A stretch of DNA of 64,000 nucleotides from an uncultured Armatimonadota bacterium. GTDB taxonomy: Bacteria; Armatimonadota; Fimbriimonadia; Fimbriimonadales; Fimbriimonadaceae. This document shows, in pieces, positions 55,743 through 64,000 of the stretch. The stretch covers positions 26,326-90,325 of the forward strand of contig CAIYLG010000038.1 of the NCBI GenBank assembly GCA_903927025.1. Direction: 5' to 3'. The notes under the pieces were generated by a model. It worked only from the letters and a program-made list of their open reading frames with translations. It made no database searches and was not told the origin of the DNA. Numbering within the stretch: position 1 is the first letter of the stretch; the number at the start of each line of letters is the position of its first letter. The translations under genes were made by a program, and so were the position numbers.

Positions 55743-57182
55743 ATGCAGAGCGCCGCGAAGGTTGGTCTTTTGCTGGTTGTGTTCGTCGGCCTGCTCATCG
55801 GAGGCTACGCCGTGCTTGGCAAGAGCTTCTTCGGAACACCATCAGATCCTTACTACGTCGACCTCATTGACGCTGGAGGCGTGACCGAAGGCACCCAGGT
55901 GCTGATGGCAGGAGTTGCCGTAGGAACCGTTGCGGAAGTACGGCTGGTGGGCCCATCCAAGGCAAGGATGAAGCTGCAGCTCAAGAAAGGATTGCTTATT
56001 CCCTCAGGGACCACGCTTCAACTGCCGACTTCTCTCATTGGTTTTGGGGACAACCCTGTCACTCTGCTTCCTAGCGCCAATCCCGGCCCTCCCCTTTCCC
56101 CGGGGGCAACTTTGGTCGGAATTAAAGGTTCTCCTCTAGACTCCATCCTGCCTGAAGGAAAGCAGACGGTTAAAGAACTCAACAAAACCATGGTCGCGTT
56201 CCGAAAGCTTCTCGAAGACCAAAAGCTTCAGAGCAAGGTCGCGGACCTCCTCACCACCACGAACAAGACCCTGGACCGGTTTGGCTCTCTTGCAAGCAAC
56301 ATCAACTCCCTGCTGGCATCGAATCAGAATTCAATTGGCCGCGCGATTTTGGCGGCCACCGCGGCTGTTGAAGATGTACACAAGGTCACATCCCGAGTGG
56401 CAGATCTTGTAAAGCAGGGCAAGCTGCAAAAAGAAGCGATGACGATCATGGATCGAATGACCGTGATCACGAAACATGCAGATGAGATGATCGTCAGCTT
56501 AAACAGCTTGATTAATGACCCCAAACTCAGGGGCCCAGCCGCCGTCTCAGCGTCAAACATCGCAGAAATCACGAACACTGGCAAGTCAATCGCCACTAAT
56601 GTGGCTGAAATCACGAAGAACGGAACCGCCATCAGCGAAAATGCAGCAGTCATAACGAAGAAGGCAATCACACTGACTGACCGCGCCACCGAAGTTGCAA
56701 CGAAAGCAACCGAAATTGAGGATCAGCTTAAAGGTGTCCTCGATAAAGTCGGAGGCTTCTTCAACAAGGCGCCCAGCACTGGCAGCCTGCCAAAGATCGT
56801 CACTGAAATGGATCTGATGCGGCAAAGTCAGCCAGGCTACTGGCGAACGGACGTCAATTTCACTATTCCCCTCTCAGACTCAACTCTGAACTTAGGAATC
56901 TTCGATGCTTTGGAGTCCGACAAGATAAACGTTCAGCTGGGGAAAAACGTGACCTCTCGATTTGGATACCGATACGGTGTTTACGCCAGTAAGCCAGCTA
57001 TTGGGGTAGACTATCTCCTTGCGCCAAGGTTGTCCCTACGCGGGGATGCATGGGATGTTAACAACCCACGGCTTGACCTGCGCACAAGTTACGAAATCGG
57101 CAACGGTCTCATTGGTTGGGTTGGGTTGGATCGGGTTCTACACGACAATGCCCTGACTTTTGGGATTGGAGTGCGACGATAG
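55743..57182 (+). CDS. MCE/MlaD-family lipid transport protein with C-terminal beta-rich domain
   Basis: From ATG 55743 the 479-residue protein has one N-terminal transmembrane helix (VGLLLVVFVGLLIGGYAVLG), a single MCE domain (about 35-115: VDLIDAGGVTEGTQVLMAGVAVGTV), and a long helical region (about 130-360) of Ile/Thr/Lys repeats. The last 110 residues alternate polar and hydrophobic strands (WRTDVNFTIPL to LTFGIGVRR), like outer-membrane barrel hairpins. It would carry phospholipids between membranes. MlaE and MlaF genes are not adjacent. Confidence 0.82.
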   Translation: MQSAAKVGLLLVVFVGLLIGGYAVLGKSFFGTPSDPYYVDLIDAGGVTEGTQVLMAGVAVGTVAEVRLVGPSKARMKLQLKKGLLIPSGTTLQLPTSLIGFGDNPVTLLPSANPGPPLSPGATLVGIKGSPLDSILPEGKQTVKELNKTMVAFRKLLEDQKLQSKVADLLTTTNKTLDRFGSLASNINSLLASNQNSIGRAILAATAAVEDVHKVTSRVADLVKQGKLQKEAMTIMDRMTVITKHADEMIVSLNSLINDPKLRGPAAVSASNIAEITNTGKSIATNVAEITKNGTAISENAAVITKKAITLTDRATEVATKATEIEDQLKGVLDKVGGFFNKAPSTGSLPKIVTEMDLMRQSQPGYWRTDVNFTIPLSDSTLNLGIFDALESDKINVQLGKNVTSRFGYRYGVYASKPAIGVDYLLAPRLSLRGDAWDVNNPRLDLRTSYEIGNGLIGWVGLDRVLHDNALTFGIGVRR

Positions 57183-57225
57183 GATTGGTGGGGGTGCGCC
57201 TCTGCCTGAATAAGGATTATTAGAA

Positions 57226-57732
57226 ATGAAGGTTATTCTGAATCAGACAGTGCCGAAGGTTGGGAAAGAGGGCACCGTGGTTATCGTTGCGGACGGTTAT
57301 GCCCGCAACTTCCTGTTCCCTCGCGGCCTCGCCATCGTTGCTGATAAGAATCAGCTGAAGGCGCTTGAAATTCGCAATGCGCGCCACGCTGCAAAGAGCG
57401 CTGACGCCAAGACCGCTGCTGAAGCAGTCAAGACCAAGCTGAACGGACAAACCGTAAAGATTGCGGGACAGGTTGGAAAAGACCAGGGCAAGCTTTTTGG
57501 TGCAATCACCGCGCAGAACGTCGCCGACGCAATTAAGAGCCAGCTCGGCATTGCCGTTGACAAGCGAAACGTTGGCGTCATTGAGCCGATTAAGAAGCTA
57601 GGTCTGTACGTTGTTGAGATCGACCTTCACCGAGAGGTTGAGGCCAAGGTCACGGTTAATGTTTACGACCCAGCCGCTCCTGTTGAAGAAGTCGCCGCGG
57701 TTGTCGAAGACACCGAAACTGAAGAAGCCTAA
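57226..57732 (+). CDS. rplI: 50S ribosomal protein L9
   Basis: The 168-residue protein begins [19 protein letters not shown] with the L9 N-domain signature [14 protein letters not shown] connecting helix and C-domain ([21 protein letters not shown]) follow. An acidic, Val/Glu-rich tail of about 20 residues extends beyond the usual end. It stands alone, without rpsF, ssb or rpsR. Confidence 0.97.
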   Translation: MKVILNQTVPKVGKEGTVVIVADGYARNFLFPRGLAIVADKNQLKALEIRNARHAAKSADAKTAAEAVKTKLNGQTVKIAGQVGKDQGKLFGAITAQNVADAIKSQLGIAVDKRNVGVIEPIKKLGLYVVEIDLHREVEAKVTVNVYDPAAPVEEVAAVVEDTETEEA

Positions 57733-57783
57733 GCTTCTTCAGCCCATCTGATGGATCATGCGGCCGAGCTTTGCTACGGCCGC
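57721..57783 (+). terminator. Hairpins at the rplI 3' end
   Basis: Two hairpins occur. GAAGAAGC/GCTTCTTC (57721-57740) has the rplI TAA in its 4-nt loop. GCGGCCG/CGGCCGC (57760-57783) is followed by TTCTATTT. The second lies inside the 3' end of the convergent MocR gene and is the better terminator. Confidence 0.6.
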
Positions 57784-59202
57784 TTCTATTTCTGGGGACC
57801 ACTTCCCCGCCGTCAGCCGCACAAAGCTCCTGTACCCATCCCCCGTGCTGAACAGAACTCCTGGGCACACAAAGATGTTTGCGGCAAGAGCCTTTGTGTA
57901 CAGCGCCACAGAATCAGTTCCCTCTGGCAGCTGAACCCACAACATGTAGCCACCCGATGGTCTCGAAACCAGGCACTCCTCCGGGAAGAACCTTGAGACC
58001 GCGTCCACCATGTTGGTCACGTTTCCAGCGTAAACCTTTCTTGCCCTTCGAAGGTACTGATCGTATCCTCCATTCGTCAGGAACTCAGCAATGACCAGTT
58101 GAGGAAGGCTTGGAGCAGAGATGGTGAATGAGTGCTTGAGACGCTCAATTTCTTTGTGCCATCTCCCCGCCACCACCCAGCCAACTCGATATCCGGGCGC
58201 AATCGTCTTGGAGAATGAGGAGCAGATTACGGTTTCCTCTCCTCCAGGAAACGCTCTCAAAATCCTTGGGCGATCACCAGAGAAGCCCAGGTCGCCATAG
58301 ACATCATCCTCGATCAAGACGACTCCATACCGCTTGGAGATGTCGATAAGGCGCATCTTGTCCTCGTCGGACATACAGCTTCCCAAAGGATTTTGAAAGT
58401 TGGGACTCACCAGGCAAGCCTGGACCGGGTTACCGTTGTCTCTCTGTTCGCATAGTGCCACTTCTAAGGCTTCTAAACTAATCCCTTCCCTGGTCCGAGT
58501 TACGACCTCGACGCTCTGAAGTCCAGCTAGCTGAATGGCCTGAAGGACGCCATAGTGACAGGGCGACTCTACCGCCACAAGGCCGCCTGGCTTGCACACA
58601 GCTCTCAGCGCCAAGCACATTGCCTCCTGACACCCCATCGTGATCACAACTTCGTCAGGTGAGATCACAGCCCCCGCAGAAAACGATCGCTGCGCAATCT
58701 GTTCACGGATAGCTCGATGACCAGAGGGGGGCCCGTAGCCGTAGCTTGCCTCCGGATGCTCGCGCGCCACTGAACTCAGGATCCGTGCAAGCTTTGCGAC
58801 TGGCAATAGCTCAGGGTTCGGGTTGGCAAAAGCCAAGTCAATCAGACCACGACGATCAATCTCATGAGTCATCGATTGGAGCATCTCATCCCGCGTAAAT
58901 GAGGATGGAAGCGCAGCTGGAGTCGACCGCATCGGCTCTGGAGGCTTTAGGTTCGCATACGCATGAACATAGTAGCCAGATTGGGGCCGAGGGTGAATGA
59001 GCCCTTGATCCTCCAGGAGCCGGTAAGCATCCAACACCGTCGTGATGCTGACCCCGCACTGACGGCTAAGCTCTCTGACTGAGGGCAACCGATCGCCGGG
59101 TCGATAGATTCGGTCAAGGATCATTCCCTTGACTCGCTCTGCAATTTGTTCGTAGAGTCGGCTCCCTGCCTCTCCACCTTCCCGTATGACTGACCTCTGC
59201 AT
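57739..59202 (-). CDS. MocR-type regulator: GntR helix-turn-helix fused to aminotransferase
   Basis: The 487-residue protein has an N-terminal GntR winged helix (about 12-80: LPSVRELSRQCGVSITTVLDAYRLLEDQGLI as landmark) and a fold-type I aminotransferase domain. That domain has the PLP-lysine region SSFSKTIAPGYRVGW and a VEDDVYGDLGF-type segment (IEDDVYGDLGFSG). MocR proteins sense PLP or amino compounds and regulate nearby genes, often divergent ones. It is divergent from the peroxiredoxin gene, and the shared spacer holds operator-like repeats. Confidence 0.92.
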   Translation of the reverse strand: MQRSVIREGGEAGSRLYEQIAERVKGMILDRIYRPGDRLPSVRELSRQCGVSITTVLDAYRLLEDQGLIHPRPQSGYYVHAYANLKPPEPMRSTPAALPSSFTRDEMLQSMTHEIDRRGLIDLAFANPNPELLPVAKLARILSSVAREHPEASYGYGPPSGHRAIREQIAQRSFSAGAVISPDEVVITMGCQEAMCLALRAVCKPGGLVAVESPCHYGVLQAIQLAGLQSVEVVTRTREGISLEALEVALCEQRDNGNPVQACLVSPNFQNPLGSCMSDEDKMRLIDISKRYGVVLIEDDVYGDLGFSGDRPRILRAFPGGEETVICSSFSKTIAPGYRVGWVVAGRWHKEIERLKHSFTISAPSLPQLVIAEFLTNGGYDQYLRRARKVYAGNVTNMVDAVSRFFPEECLVSRPSGGYMLWVQLPEGTDSVALYTKALAANIFVCPGVLFSTGDGYRSFVRLTAGKWSPEIEAAVAKLGRMIHQMG

Positions 59203-59221
59203 CTAGTTTGTCCCTGACCGA

Positions 59222-59317
59222 ACTTGAACGTTCAAGTGTACAGTTAACAAGAATACGTGCCGAGATACAGATTGTGTTTCAAGAATTCATTACAGTGAAC
59301 TGTATCCCGCAGTTAAG
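59222..59317. promoter_or_regulatory. Operator-like repeats between mocR and the peroxiredoxin gene
   Basis: A perfect 16-bp palindrome, ACTTGAACGTTCAAGT, lies at 59222-59237. Direct repeats TACAGTTAAC (59239-59248) and TACAGTGAAC (59291-59300) follow; the second is part of the inverted repeat TACAGT-GA-ACTGTA. A weaker third copy, CGCAGTTAAG, is at 59308-59317. MocR proteins commonly bind direct repeats in divergent promoters. Confidence 0.55.
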
Positions 59318-59330
59318 GTAAACCCTAGGA

Positions 59331-59777
59331 GTGAAAATCGGCGAAATTGCTCCTGACTTTACGCTTCCTGACCAGAACAGACAGTTGTTCAACCTCGGTC
59401 AACATCTTGGCAAGGGACCTATCGTCGTCTTTTTCTACCCAAAGGACGGAAGCCCGGTCTGCACGGCCGAAGCATGCTCATTCCGCGACAAGTTTGCAGT
59501 TTTCCAGACCATGGGAGCGCTCGTCGTTGGCATCAGTACCGACTCTGAGGCCTCTCACCAGAAATTCGTGGCAGACAACCAGTTGCCCTACACGTTGCTC
59601 TCGGACGAGAAAGGTGAAGTGAGAGACGCGTTCAAAGTTCCCAAAGCATTTGGCCTGGGTCCTGGCCGAGTGACCTACATTCTCGACAAGCAAGGGATCG
59701 TACGAGGAATCTTCAGCAACTTACTGAACGGAAAGCAGCATGCGGAAGAGGCGTTGGCCATCATCCGCAAGCTGTAG
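59331..59777 (+). CDS. bcp: Thiol peroxidase, Bcp/PrxQ type
   Basis: This 148-residue peroxiredoxin reduces peroxides. FFYPKDGSPVCTAEACSFRD carries the peroxidatic Cys44 and the likely resolving Cys49, the PrxQ five-residue spacing. The GTG start follows AGGA directly, an unusually short spacing. It is divergent from mocR and convergent with the exporter permease by 4 nt. Confidence 0.93.
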   Translation: MKIGEIAPDFTLPDQNRQLFNLGQHLGKGPIVVFFYPKDGSPVCTAEACSFRDKFAVFQTMGALVVGISTDSEASHQKFVADNQLPYTLLSDEKGEVRDAFKVPKAFGLGPGRVTYILDKQGIVRGIFSNLLNGKQHAEEALAIIRKL

Positions 59778-59781
59778 TTTC

Positions 59782-61014
59782 CTATTCTCGGCGAAGGGCG
59801 ACGATAGGGTCGAGTCTGGCCGCGCTCATTGCAGGGTACAGGCCAAAGACCATTCCAATCATTGCTGAGAAGACTGCCGAAAACAGGGCTGCCATCAGAG
59901 GGAATGGCATTTCAAGGCCAGTCTTGTTTGGCCAGTGCATTGAAGCCGTTGCGATGCTGACAAGTTGCCCCAAGCCAAAGGCTATTGACATACCAATCAA
60001 GCCTCCTACAAGGCTCAGCGTGCCCGCTTCCACTAGGAACTGAGTCAGAATCGACCCTCTCTTGGCCCCAACCGCCTTTCTCAGGCCAATTTCCTTTGTC
60101 CGCTCGGTGACGGATACCAGCATGATATTCATAATGCCGATACCTCCCACCAGGAGCGAGAGTGCGGCAACTGCGGCAAGAATAGCGCCAGCGGCACCCA
60201 CAACTCCTCCGAACACCTTAAGAATCGACTCTCGCGAGTCCAATCGGTAGATCGGCTTATTGCCCGACCGAATCATCATTGCTTCCCACACGGACTGCAT
60301 GGCGTCGTCAACTTTGACGCCTTGCTTTGCACGAAGCATCATGATGTCGATCCTCTCTCCACCGACCCATTTCTTCTGAGCAGTCGTGATCGGCACCAGT
60401 AGCATTCTTCCGGTGTTGTCGCCCATGAAATCGGTCTTCTCAACGATTCCAATCACTTCTAGTGCAATGCCAGGCAACATGATCAGCTTGCCAATCGCCT
60501 TCTTGTCTGGAAAGAGCCTATCTCGCAGTTCCTCACCAATCACCGCCACGTTGGCTTGGGAGGCGATATCATGGGCGTTAAGGGTGCGTCCCTCAACCAT
60601 CGTAAAGCGGTTGAGTTCCTGGAAATTCTCGTCACTTGCGTAGATCTGGGGATTATCAACTGACTTGGAGCCAAACAGCACCTTTTGTGCAGGCAGATTC
60701 ATGACGCCAGATGCGATGTCCAGGCTCTGCACTCTCTGCATCACGAACTTGATGTCCTGCGTGGTGAGTTTGTTGACGTTTCCGAGGTTCTGCCCGCGGT
60801 TTCGGCGACCAGGATCAAAAAACACAAACATCGTATCGGCGCCAAGCTTTTTGAACTCACCGTTGATGTAGGCCTGAAATCCAGAAGAGATCATCACGAT
60901 CATCGTGACGCTCATCACACCAATGATCACGCCAAGCATGGTCAGGAACGCCCGCAGCTTATGCAGCCGCAGCATGCTCAAGGCGATCAGGAACGACTGG
61001 ATGACGTTTTTCAC
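59782..61014 (-). CDS. MacB/FtsX-type ABC transporter permease
   Basis: The 410-residue protein has an N-terminal helix (LRAFLTMLGVIIGVMSVTMIVM region), a MacB periplasmic core domain (about 45-245) and three C-terminal helices with the FtsX signature (GIMNIMLVSVTERTKEIGLRKAVGA as landmark). There is no ATPase domain. It overlaps the adaptor gene by 4 nt, forming a MacA-MacB-like export pair. Confidence 0.92.
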   Translation of the reverse strand: MKNVIQSFLIALSMLRLHKLRAFLTMLGVIIGVMSVTMIVMISSGFQAYINGEFKKLGADTMFVFFDPGRRNRGQNLGNVNKLTTQDIKFVMQRVQSLDIASGVMNLPAQKVLFGSKSVDNPQIYASDENFQELNRFTMVEGRTLNAHDIASQANVAVIGEELRDRLFPDKKAIGKLIMLPGIALEVIGIVEKTDFMGDNTGRMLLVPITTAQKKWVGGERIDIMMLRAKQGVKVDDAMQSVWEAMMIRSGNKPIYRLDSRESILKVFGGVVGAAGAILAAVAALSLLVGGIGIMNIMLVSVTERTKEIGLRKAVGAKRGSILTQFLVEAGTLSLVGGLIGMSIAFGLGQLVSIATASMHWPNKTGLEMPFPLMAALFSAVFSAMIGMVFGLYPAMSAARLDPIVALRRE

Positions 61015-62666
61015 TGATCGTCGTTCCCAAACTGCATCGCACCCTTACGGGCTGGTCCCTTGTACTGTGGTTTCTGCACCTTGGTGCCCGGCGTTACTCC
61101 AGAGATGATCTCAACCTGAGAGCCGGATGAAGGTCCAACTTCGATATATTTTCGCTCTGCAACACCACCAAGCTTTACGGGCGGAATCTCAACAAAGGAC
61201 CGCTTCCCGTCTTTGCCCACGTACTCTAGGGGGAGAAGCATCACGTGCGGATGGTTGAGAACCTGCATGGTGCATTTGGCAGACATGCCAGACCGCAAAT
61301 TAGGTGTCGCATCGGTAAGCAGTATTTCCACTTCGTACTTCACGACTGCATCTGATGAAGACGATGTTGTGGTTGTCCCGGTTGCTGAAGTGGAGTCCTT
61401 GCTAGCCGGAGCAATTTTTCTAACAACACCCTTGAAGGAGTGAGCCGGAATCGCGTCAACATCAATGGTCGCCGGCATGCCGACCGTCATTTTTGCGACG
61501 TCAATTTCATTGACATCCAACTTGACTCGCATCGCCGTGCGGTCCTCTATCTTCACAATCGTGGTTCCGCTGCTAAACTGGCTGAGGCCCGTCGCGAGTT
61601 CGCCAACCTGAAGCGACTTCTTCGTGACAATCCCGCTAATCGGAGCGCGAATATCCGTTTCGCTAAGCTGTCTCTCAGCATCACTCACCACCGACTGAAG
61701 CTGAGAAACGCTTGCCAGATCCTGCTGGCGAGTCTTCTCCATCACTTCTGGATCCCTTAAGCCCGCTTTGGCACGCTCAAGGTCAGCAACTGCTGAAAGA
61801 TAATCGTGTCTCTTTACTTCGTCCTGAACAGAATTCGCTTTCGCGGTGTCCAGAGCGGCCTGGGCCAACTCAATCTGCTCGCTTGCTTTGGCCAGTTCAG
61901 ATTTGAATTCTGAATCGAGCTTATTGCGGTTGATCCGCGCGCTGTCTAGCCGGGTCCTAGCCAGGTCGAGGGCTAACTTGGCGTTTTCAACCACTTTCCC
62001 AGAAACATAGCCCTTCTTTTCAAGCTCAATCTGTCGTGTGTAATCGCTCTGGGAGTTTGCGATGTTGGCTTCAGCTTCCCGTAGTGTGCTGTCAGCAGTG
62101 GCAAGCTGGATGGGATGCGCGCTATCGAGGAGACGGCGCTTCTCCTCTAGGGATGTATCCAGGTTCATCTGCGCCTGCTTGATTGCAGAAGTGGTCAAGG
62201 TCGGCTGAATTCGGTAGGCCAGTCGCATCTGTGCCAGCTTTGCCATCGCTTGTTCGTAAGCCGCCTTTGCCTGCAGTCGACTTTGAGAAATCGAGATTCC
62301 GGTCTTCTCGGCGCCGCTCTTTGCACCTCGAAGCTGTGCCTGATTTTGCTGGAGCACGAGGCGAGTCTCTTTTGGATCAATGATGGCAATAAGGTCACCC
62401 TGCTTCACGTGGTCGCCTTCCTCCACGAACAGCTTGGAAAGTCGACCTGTAACAAGACCCTTGACTTCCACAGACTTAACGGCGTCAACCGTTCCAGTCT
62501 CGACAATATTGACAACGAGATCACCCTGATCAACTGTCTTTTCTGCGGACGAGGCGGCAGACTTCATCTCGGCCAGCTTGGAAGCACTCATGCTTCTCAT
62601 AGCCAGGCCACCGATTCCACAAACGACAACTAGCGCAACAGCTAACGGAACAATCCCTTTTTTCAT
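61011..62666 (-). CDS. HlyD/MacA-type periplasmic adaptor
   Basis: The 551-residue protein has an N-terminal signal anchor (PLAVALVVVCGIGGLAM), a biotinyl-lipoyl half (VKGLVTGRLSKLFVEEGDHVKQGDL), a long coiled-coil hairpin (about 95-320), the second lipoyl half (DIRAPISGIVTKKSLQVGELA) and beta-barrel/MP domains. The hairpin is longer than in MacA, suggesting a wide periplasm or a distinct outer partner. First gene of the pair. Confidence 0.92.
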   Translation of the reverse strand: MKKGIVPLAVALVVVCGIGGLAMRSMSASKLAEMKSAASSAEKTVDQGDLVVNIVETGTVDAVKSVEVKGLVTGRLSKLFVEEGDHVKQGDLIAIIDPKETRLVLQQNQAQLRGAKSGAEKTGISISQSRLQAKAAYEQAMAKLAQMRLAYRIQPTLTTSAIKQAQMNLDTSLEEKRRLLDSAHPIQLATADSTLREAEANIANSQSDYTRQIELEKKGYVSGKVVENAKLALDLARTRLDSARINRNKLDSEFKSELAKASEQIELAQAALDTAKANSVQDEVKRHDYLSAVADLERAKAGLRDPEVMEKTRQQDLASVSQLQSVVSDAERQLSETDIRAPISGIVTKKSLQVGELATGLSQFSSGTTIVKIEDRTAMRVKLDVNEIDVAKMTVGMPATIDVDAIPAHSFKGVVRKIAPASKDSTSATGTTTTSSSSDAVVKYEVEILLTDATPNLRSGMSAKCTMQVLNHPHVMLLPLEYVGKDGKRSFVEIPPVKLGGVAERKYIEVGPSSGSQVEIISGVTPGTKVQKPQYKGPARKGAMQFGNDDQ

Positions 62667-62741
62667 ACGACCCGGGGGAGTATCGCTAAATAGTGGTCAC
62701 CCGTTGCAGGAAAACGGCATTTTTTCGAAAAAAAGGGCTGG

Positions 62742-63806
62742 TTAAGACTTAGTCGAGACGTCCCAAAGCCCGGAAGGAGTCTGGGGGATGGCTGCGGCCT
62801 CCGGGTAGACCAAATAGACCGTTTTTCTGGAGTACGCCCAAGCTCTCTCGAAATCAGACCTCTTGTAGGTTCGATGGACCTGATCCTTGAACGCTGGATC
62901 GTTGATCACTGGATTCCCAAGGTCGTCAAACCCAACCAGAACGACGAGGTGTCCCGATTCCGTCGCGGAAAGCGGCAACCCACGCAACATGTCAAATGAC
63001 ACGGAGCAAATAACAGGAAATCCCGCTGCAGTCCAGCTTTCTAGGTCCTGGATAGAGTCAAAGCGGGCGACGTATGAGACCATTCCGCTGAACGAGCCGG
63101 CATAAGCGGTATTGAATGGCCAGTTTCCAGCTCCCTTGTACACCGGATCCCAAACGTGATATTCAACTTCGGGAACATCCTTGTTGAGCTCTGGACGTTT
63201 GAGCACATCAGCGTAGTGACTCAACGTCATCGAAACGGAAGTAGGACTACAGAGAACTCCACCGTTCGGATAGTTGTTTTGCGCTCTTTGGGGTACGTCG
63301 ATTGTTTTGCCCCAAGCCGCAGATCGAGAGGGTCTATCCGGAACGGTCGCGGTGCGGCGACTGAAGCTGAGCGAAAAGAATTTGAGAGTGGCCCCTTCCT
63401 CGGCGGCCGTATTGTGCAAGGTTAGCCGAACATCAACTGCCTTCCCTGCACTCCTTAGAGCAAGAGTATCTGTATCCACCGTACCCATCGCGTCCCCTTG
63501 CCCCTTGACGCTTTCACGCGGCCCTCCATTGTCGTCCAGAGCCCAGCGCGCCATCGTGTACCACTTAGAGACAAAGTCAGCCCCATGGGCTCGGGCTTCA
63601 ATCAAGAGCGAAGATCCATCCGCGTGGTCCACGTTCCAAGACGCGATAACTTCGTCAAAGTCAATTCCAGGGGTGATATCTGAAAACTCTTTGACCAGGG
63701 TGCCCCCCCGCTCTGGGAAAGACAGATTCGGGTGGAACGCGACAAGGCACGAGGCTTTAGAACCAGATAGTGCGAGCATGTAGACTGCAGAGAGAACGGA
63801 CAGCAC
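62742..63806 (-). CDS. Secreted C39-like cysteine peptidase
   Basis: The protein has an N-terminal beta-rich domain (about 30-180) and a C39-like papain-fold domain with the nucleophile in GGVLCSPTSVSM, the His in SGHLVVLVGF, and the Asp in NDPAFKD. GTG 63806 is preferred because it gives a signal peptide at the very start (LSVLSAVYMLALSGSKA); the frame also allows TTG 63872. The target is unknown. Confidence 0.78.
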   Translation of the reverse strand: MLSVLSAVYMLALSGSKASCLVAFHPNLSFPERGGTLVKEFSDITPGIDFDEVIASWNVDHADGSSLLIEARAHGADFVSKWYTMARWALDDNGGPRESVKGQGDAMGTVDTDTLALRSAGKAVDVRLTLHNTAAEEGATLKFFSLSFSRRTATVPDRPSRSAAWGKTIDVPQRAQNNYPNGGVLCSPTSVSMTLSHYADVLKRPELNKDVPEVEYHVWDPVYKGAGNWPFNTAYAGSFSGMVSYVARFDSIQDLESWTAAGFPVICSVSFDMLRGLPLSATESGHLVVLVGFDDLGNPVINDPAFKDQVHRTYKRSDFERAWAYSRKTVYLVYPEAAAIPQTPSGLWDVSTKS

Positions 63807-63916
63807 GAGTCCATTTATATTATCAGGCGAACCCGAATCTGGCTGAATAATACGAGGTGCGTGATCCCTCAAAACTAAAACCGACCGAAGAGTTGCCGTT
63901 CCGTCAAAACTAAGAC

Positions 63917-64000
63917 CTACCGGGCGAACTTTCTGAGTTCCTCTCTGAGCCGTAGGATTTCCTTTGCCAGAGCCACAGGCTTGATGGTTGCGAGTTTGTC
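63917..64000 (-). CDS. C-terminal end of a gene cut by the right edge
   Basis: A frame open from the window edge to TAG (63917-63919) encodes 27 residues with a Leu/Arg/Glu-rich helical end (ALAKEILRLREELRKFAR). The heptad-like Leu spacing suggests a coiled coil. It lies upstream of the C39-like gene on the same strand. No family can be assigned. Confidence 0.4.
   Translation of the reverse strand, partial: DKLATIKPVALAKEILRLREELRKFAR

Noticed and set aside
1..64000. CRISPR array, rRNA, tmRNA or RNase P RNA
   Set aside because: No regularly spaced direct repeats and no conserved RNA core sequences were found on either strand by reading.

Overview
The window looks like chromosomal DNA of a free-living diderm bacterium, most likely Armatimonadota of the Fimbriimonadia type. 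This is inference from gene content. An LPS-sugar gene (kdsB), a secretin, an MCE/MlaD protein and outer-membrane-type secretion genes indicate two membranes. Pilin-like proteins with an Ala-Phe leader junction and a C-terminal H-X9-DG-like end, together with gene neighbourhoods that mix Firmicutes-like and Gram-negative traits (obg-nadD-rsfS, ffh-rpsP-khpA, clpC), point to that phylum. Base composition is moderate and even. Genes are packed tightly, with many 1-4 nt overlaps and frequent GTG/TTG starts.

Layout. 0-5 kb: a possible partial gene and promoter at the left edge, a secreted M61 peptidase, and the convergent obg-nadD-rsfS operon. 4.7-8.6 kb: the ligase-associated DEXH helicase with its PdeM phosphoesterase partner, then a sugar isomerase-like TIM-barrel gene closed by a strong terminator. 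8.6-9.6 kb: a gene-poor, AT-richer island with three copies of a short repeat, two of them bounding two orphan ORFs as inverted repeats. 9.6-13.9 kb: a methyltransferase, a small membrane protein, an acyltransferase and ffh-rpsP-khpA. 13.95-15.69 kb: an apparently intact IS1182-type element whose inverted-repeat ends also look like terminators facing inward. 15.7-24.6 kb: rel, kdsB, a secreted protein with a pilin-like tail, a RAYT-like protein that has lost its HUH motif, P-II, an orphan PhoR-like kinase, a GHL10 glycosidase and a DUF2993-like protein. 24.65-26.3 kb: tRNA-Leu(UAG) and three DUF421 membrane proteins.

26.8-39.2 kb is one long type II secretion operon, gspE-F-G-H-I-J-K-L-M-C/pilP-D. 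It ends in a secreted Spy/LTXXQ-like protein, and a second paralogue follows behind a terminator. 40-50 kb is an N-acetylglucosamine-glycan locus. A GH20 hexosaminidase, a lipoprotein sugar-binding protein and two permeases (no ATPase) on the plus strand face a minus-strand operon of ECF sigma factor, anti-sigma factor, PAP2 phosphatase and GH89 alpha-N-acetylglucosaminidase. Plausibly the T2SS and Sec export the glycosidases and the ABC importer takes up the products.

50-64 kb holds leuB, a pilin-like protein, clpC, an MCE protein with a C-terminal beta-strand region that may be an outer-membrane barrel, rplI, a divergent MocR regulator/peroxiredoxin pair with repeated operator-like sites, a MacA/permease exporter pair without an adjacent ATPase, and a C39-like protease. 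The right edge cuts a minus-strand gene. No CRISPR array, prophage or rRNA was seen. All family assignments are from reading motifs; no database search was run.
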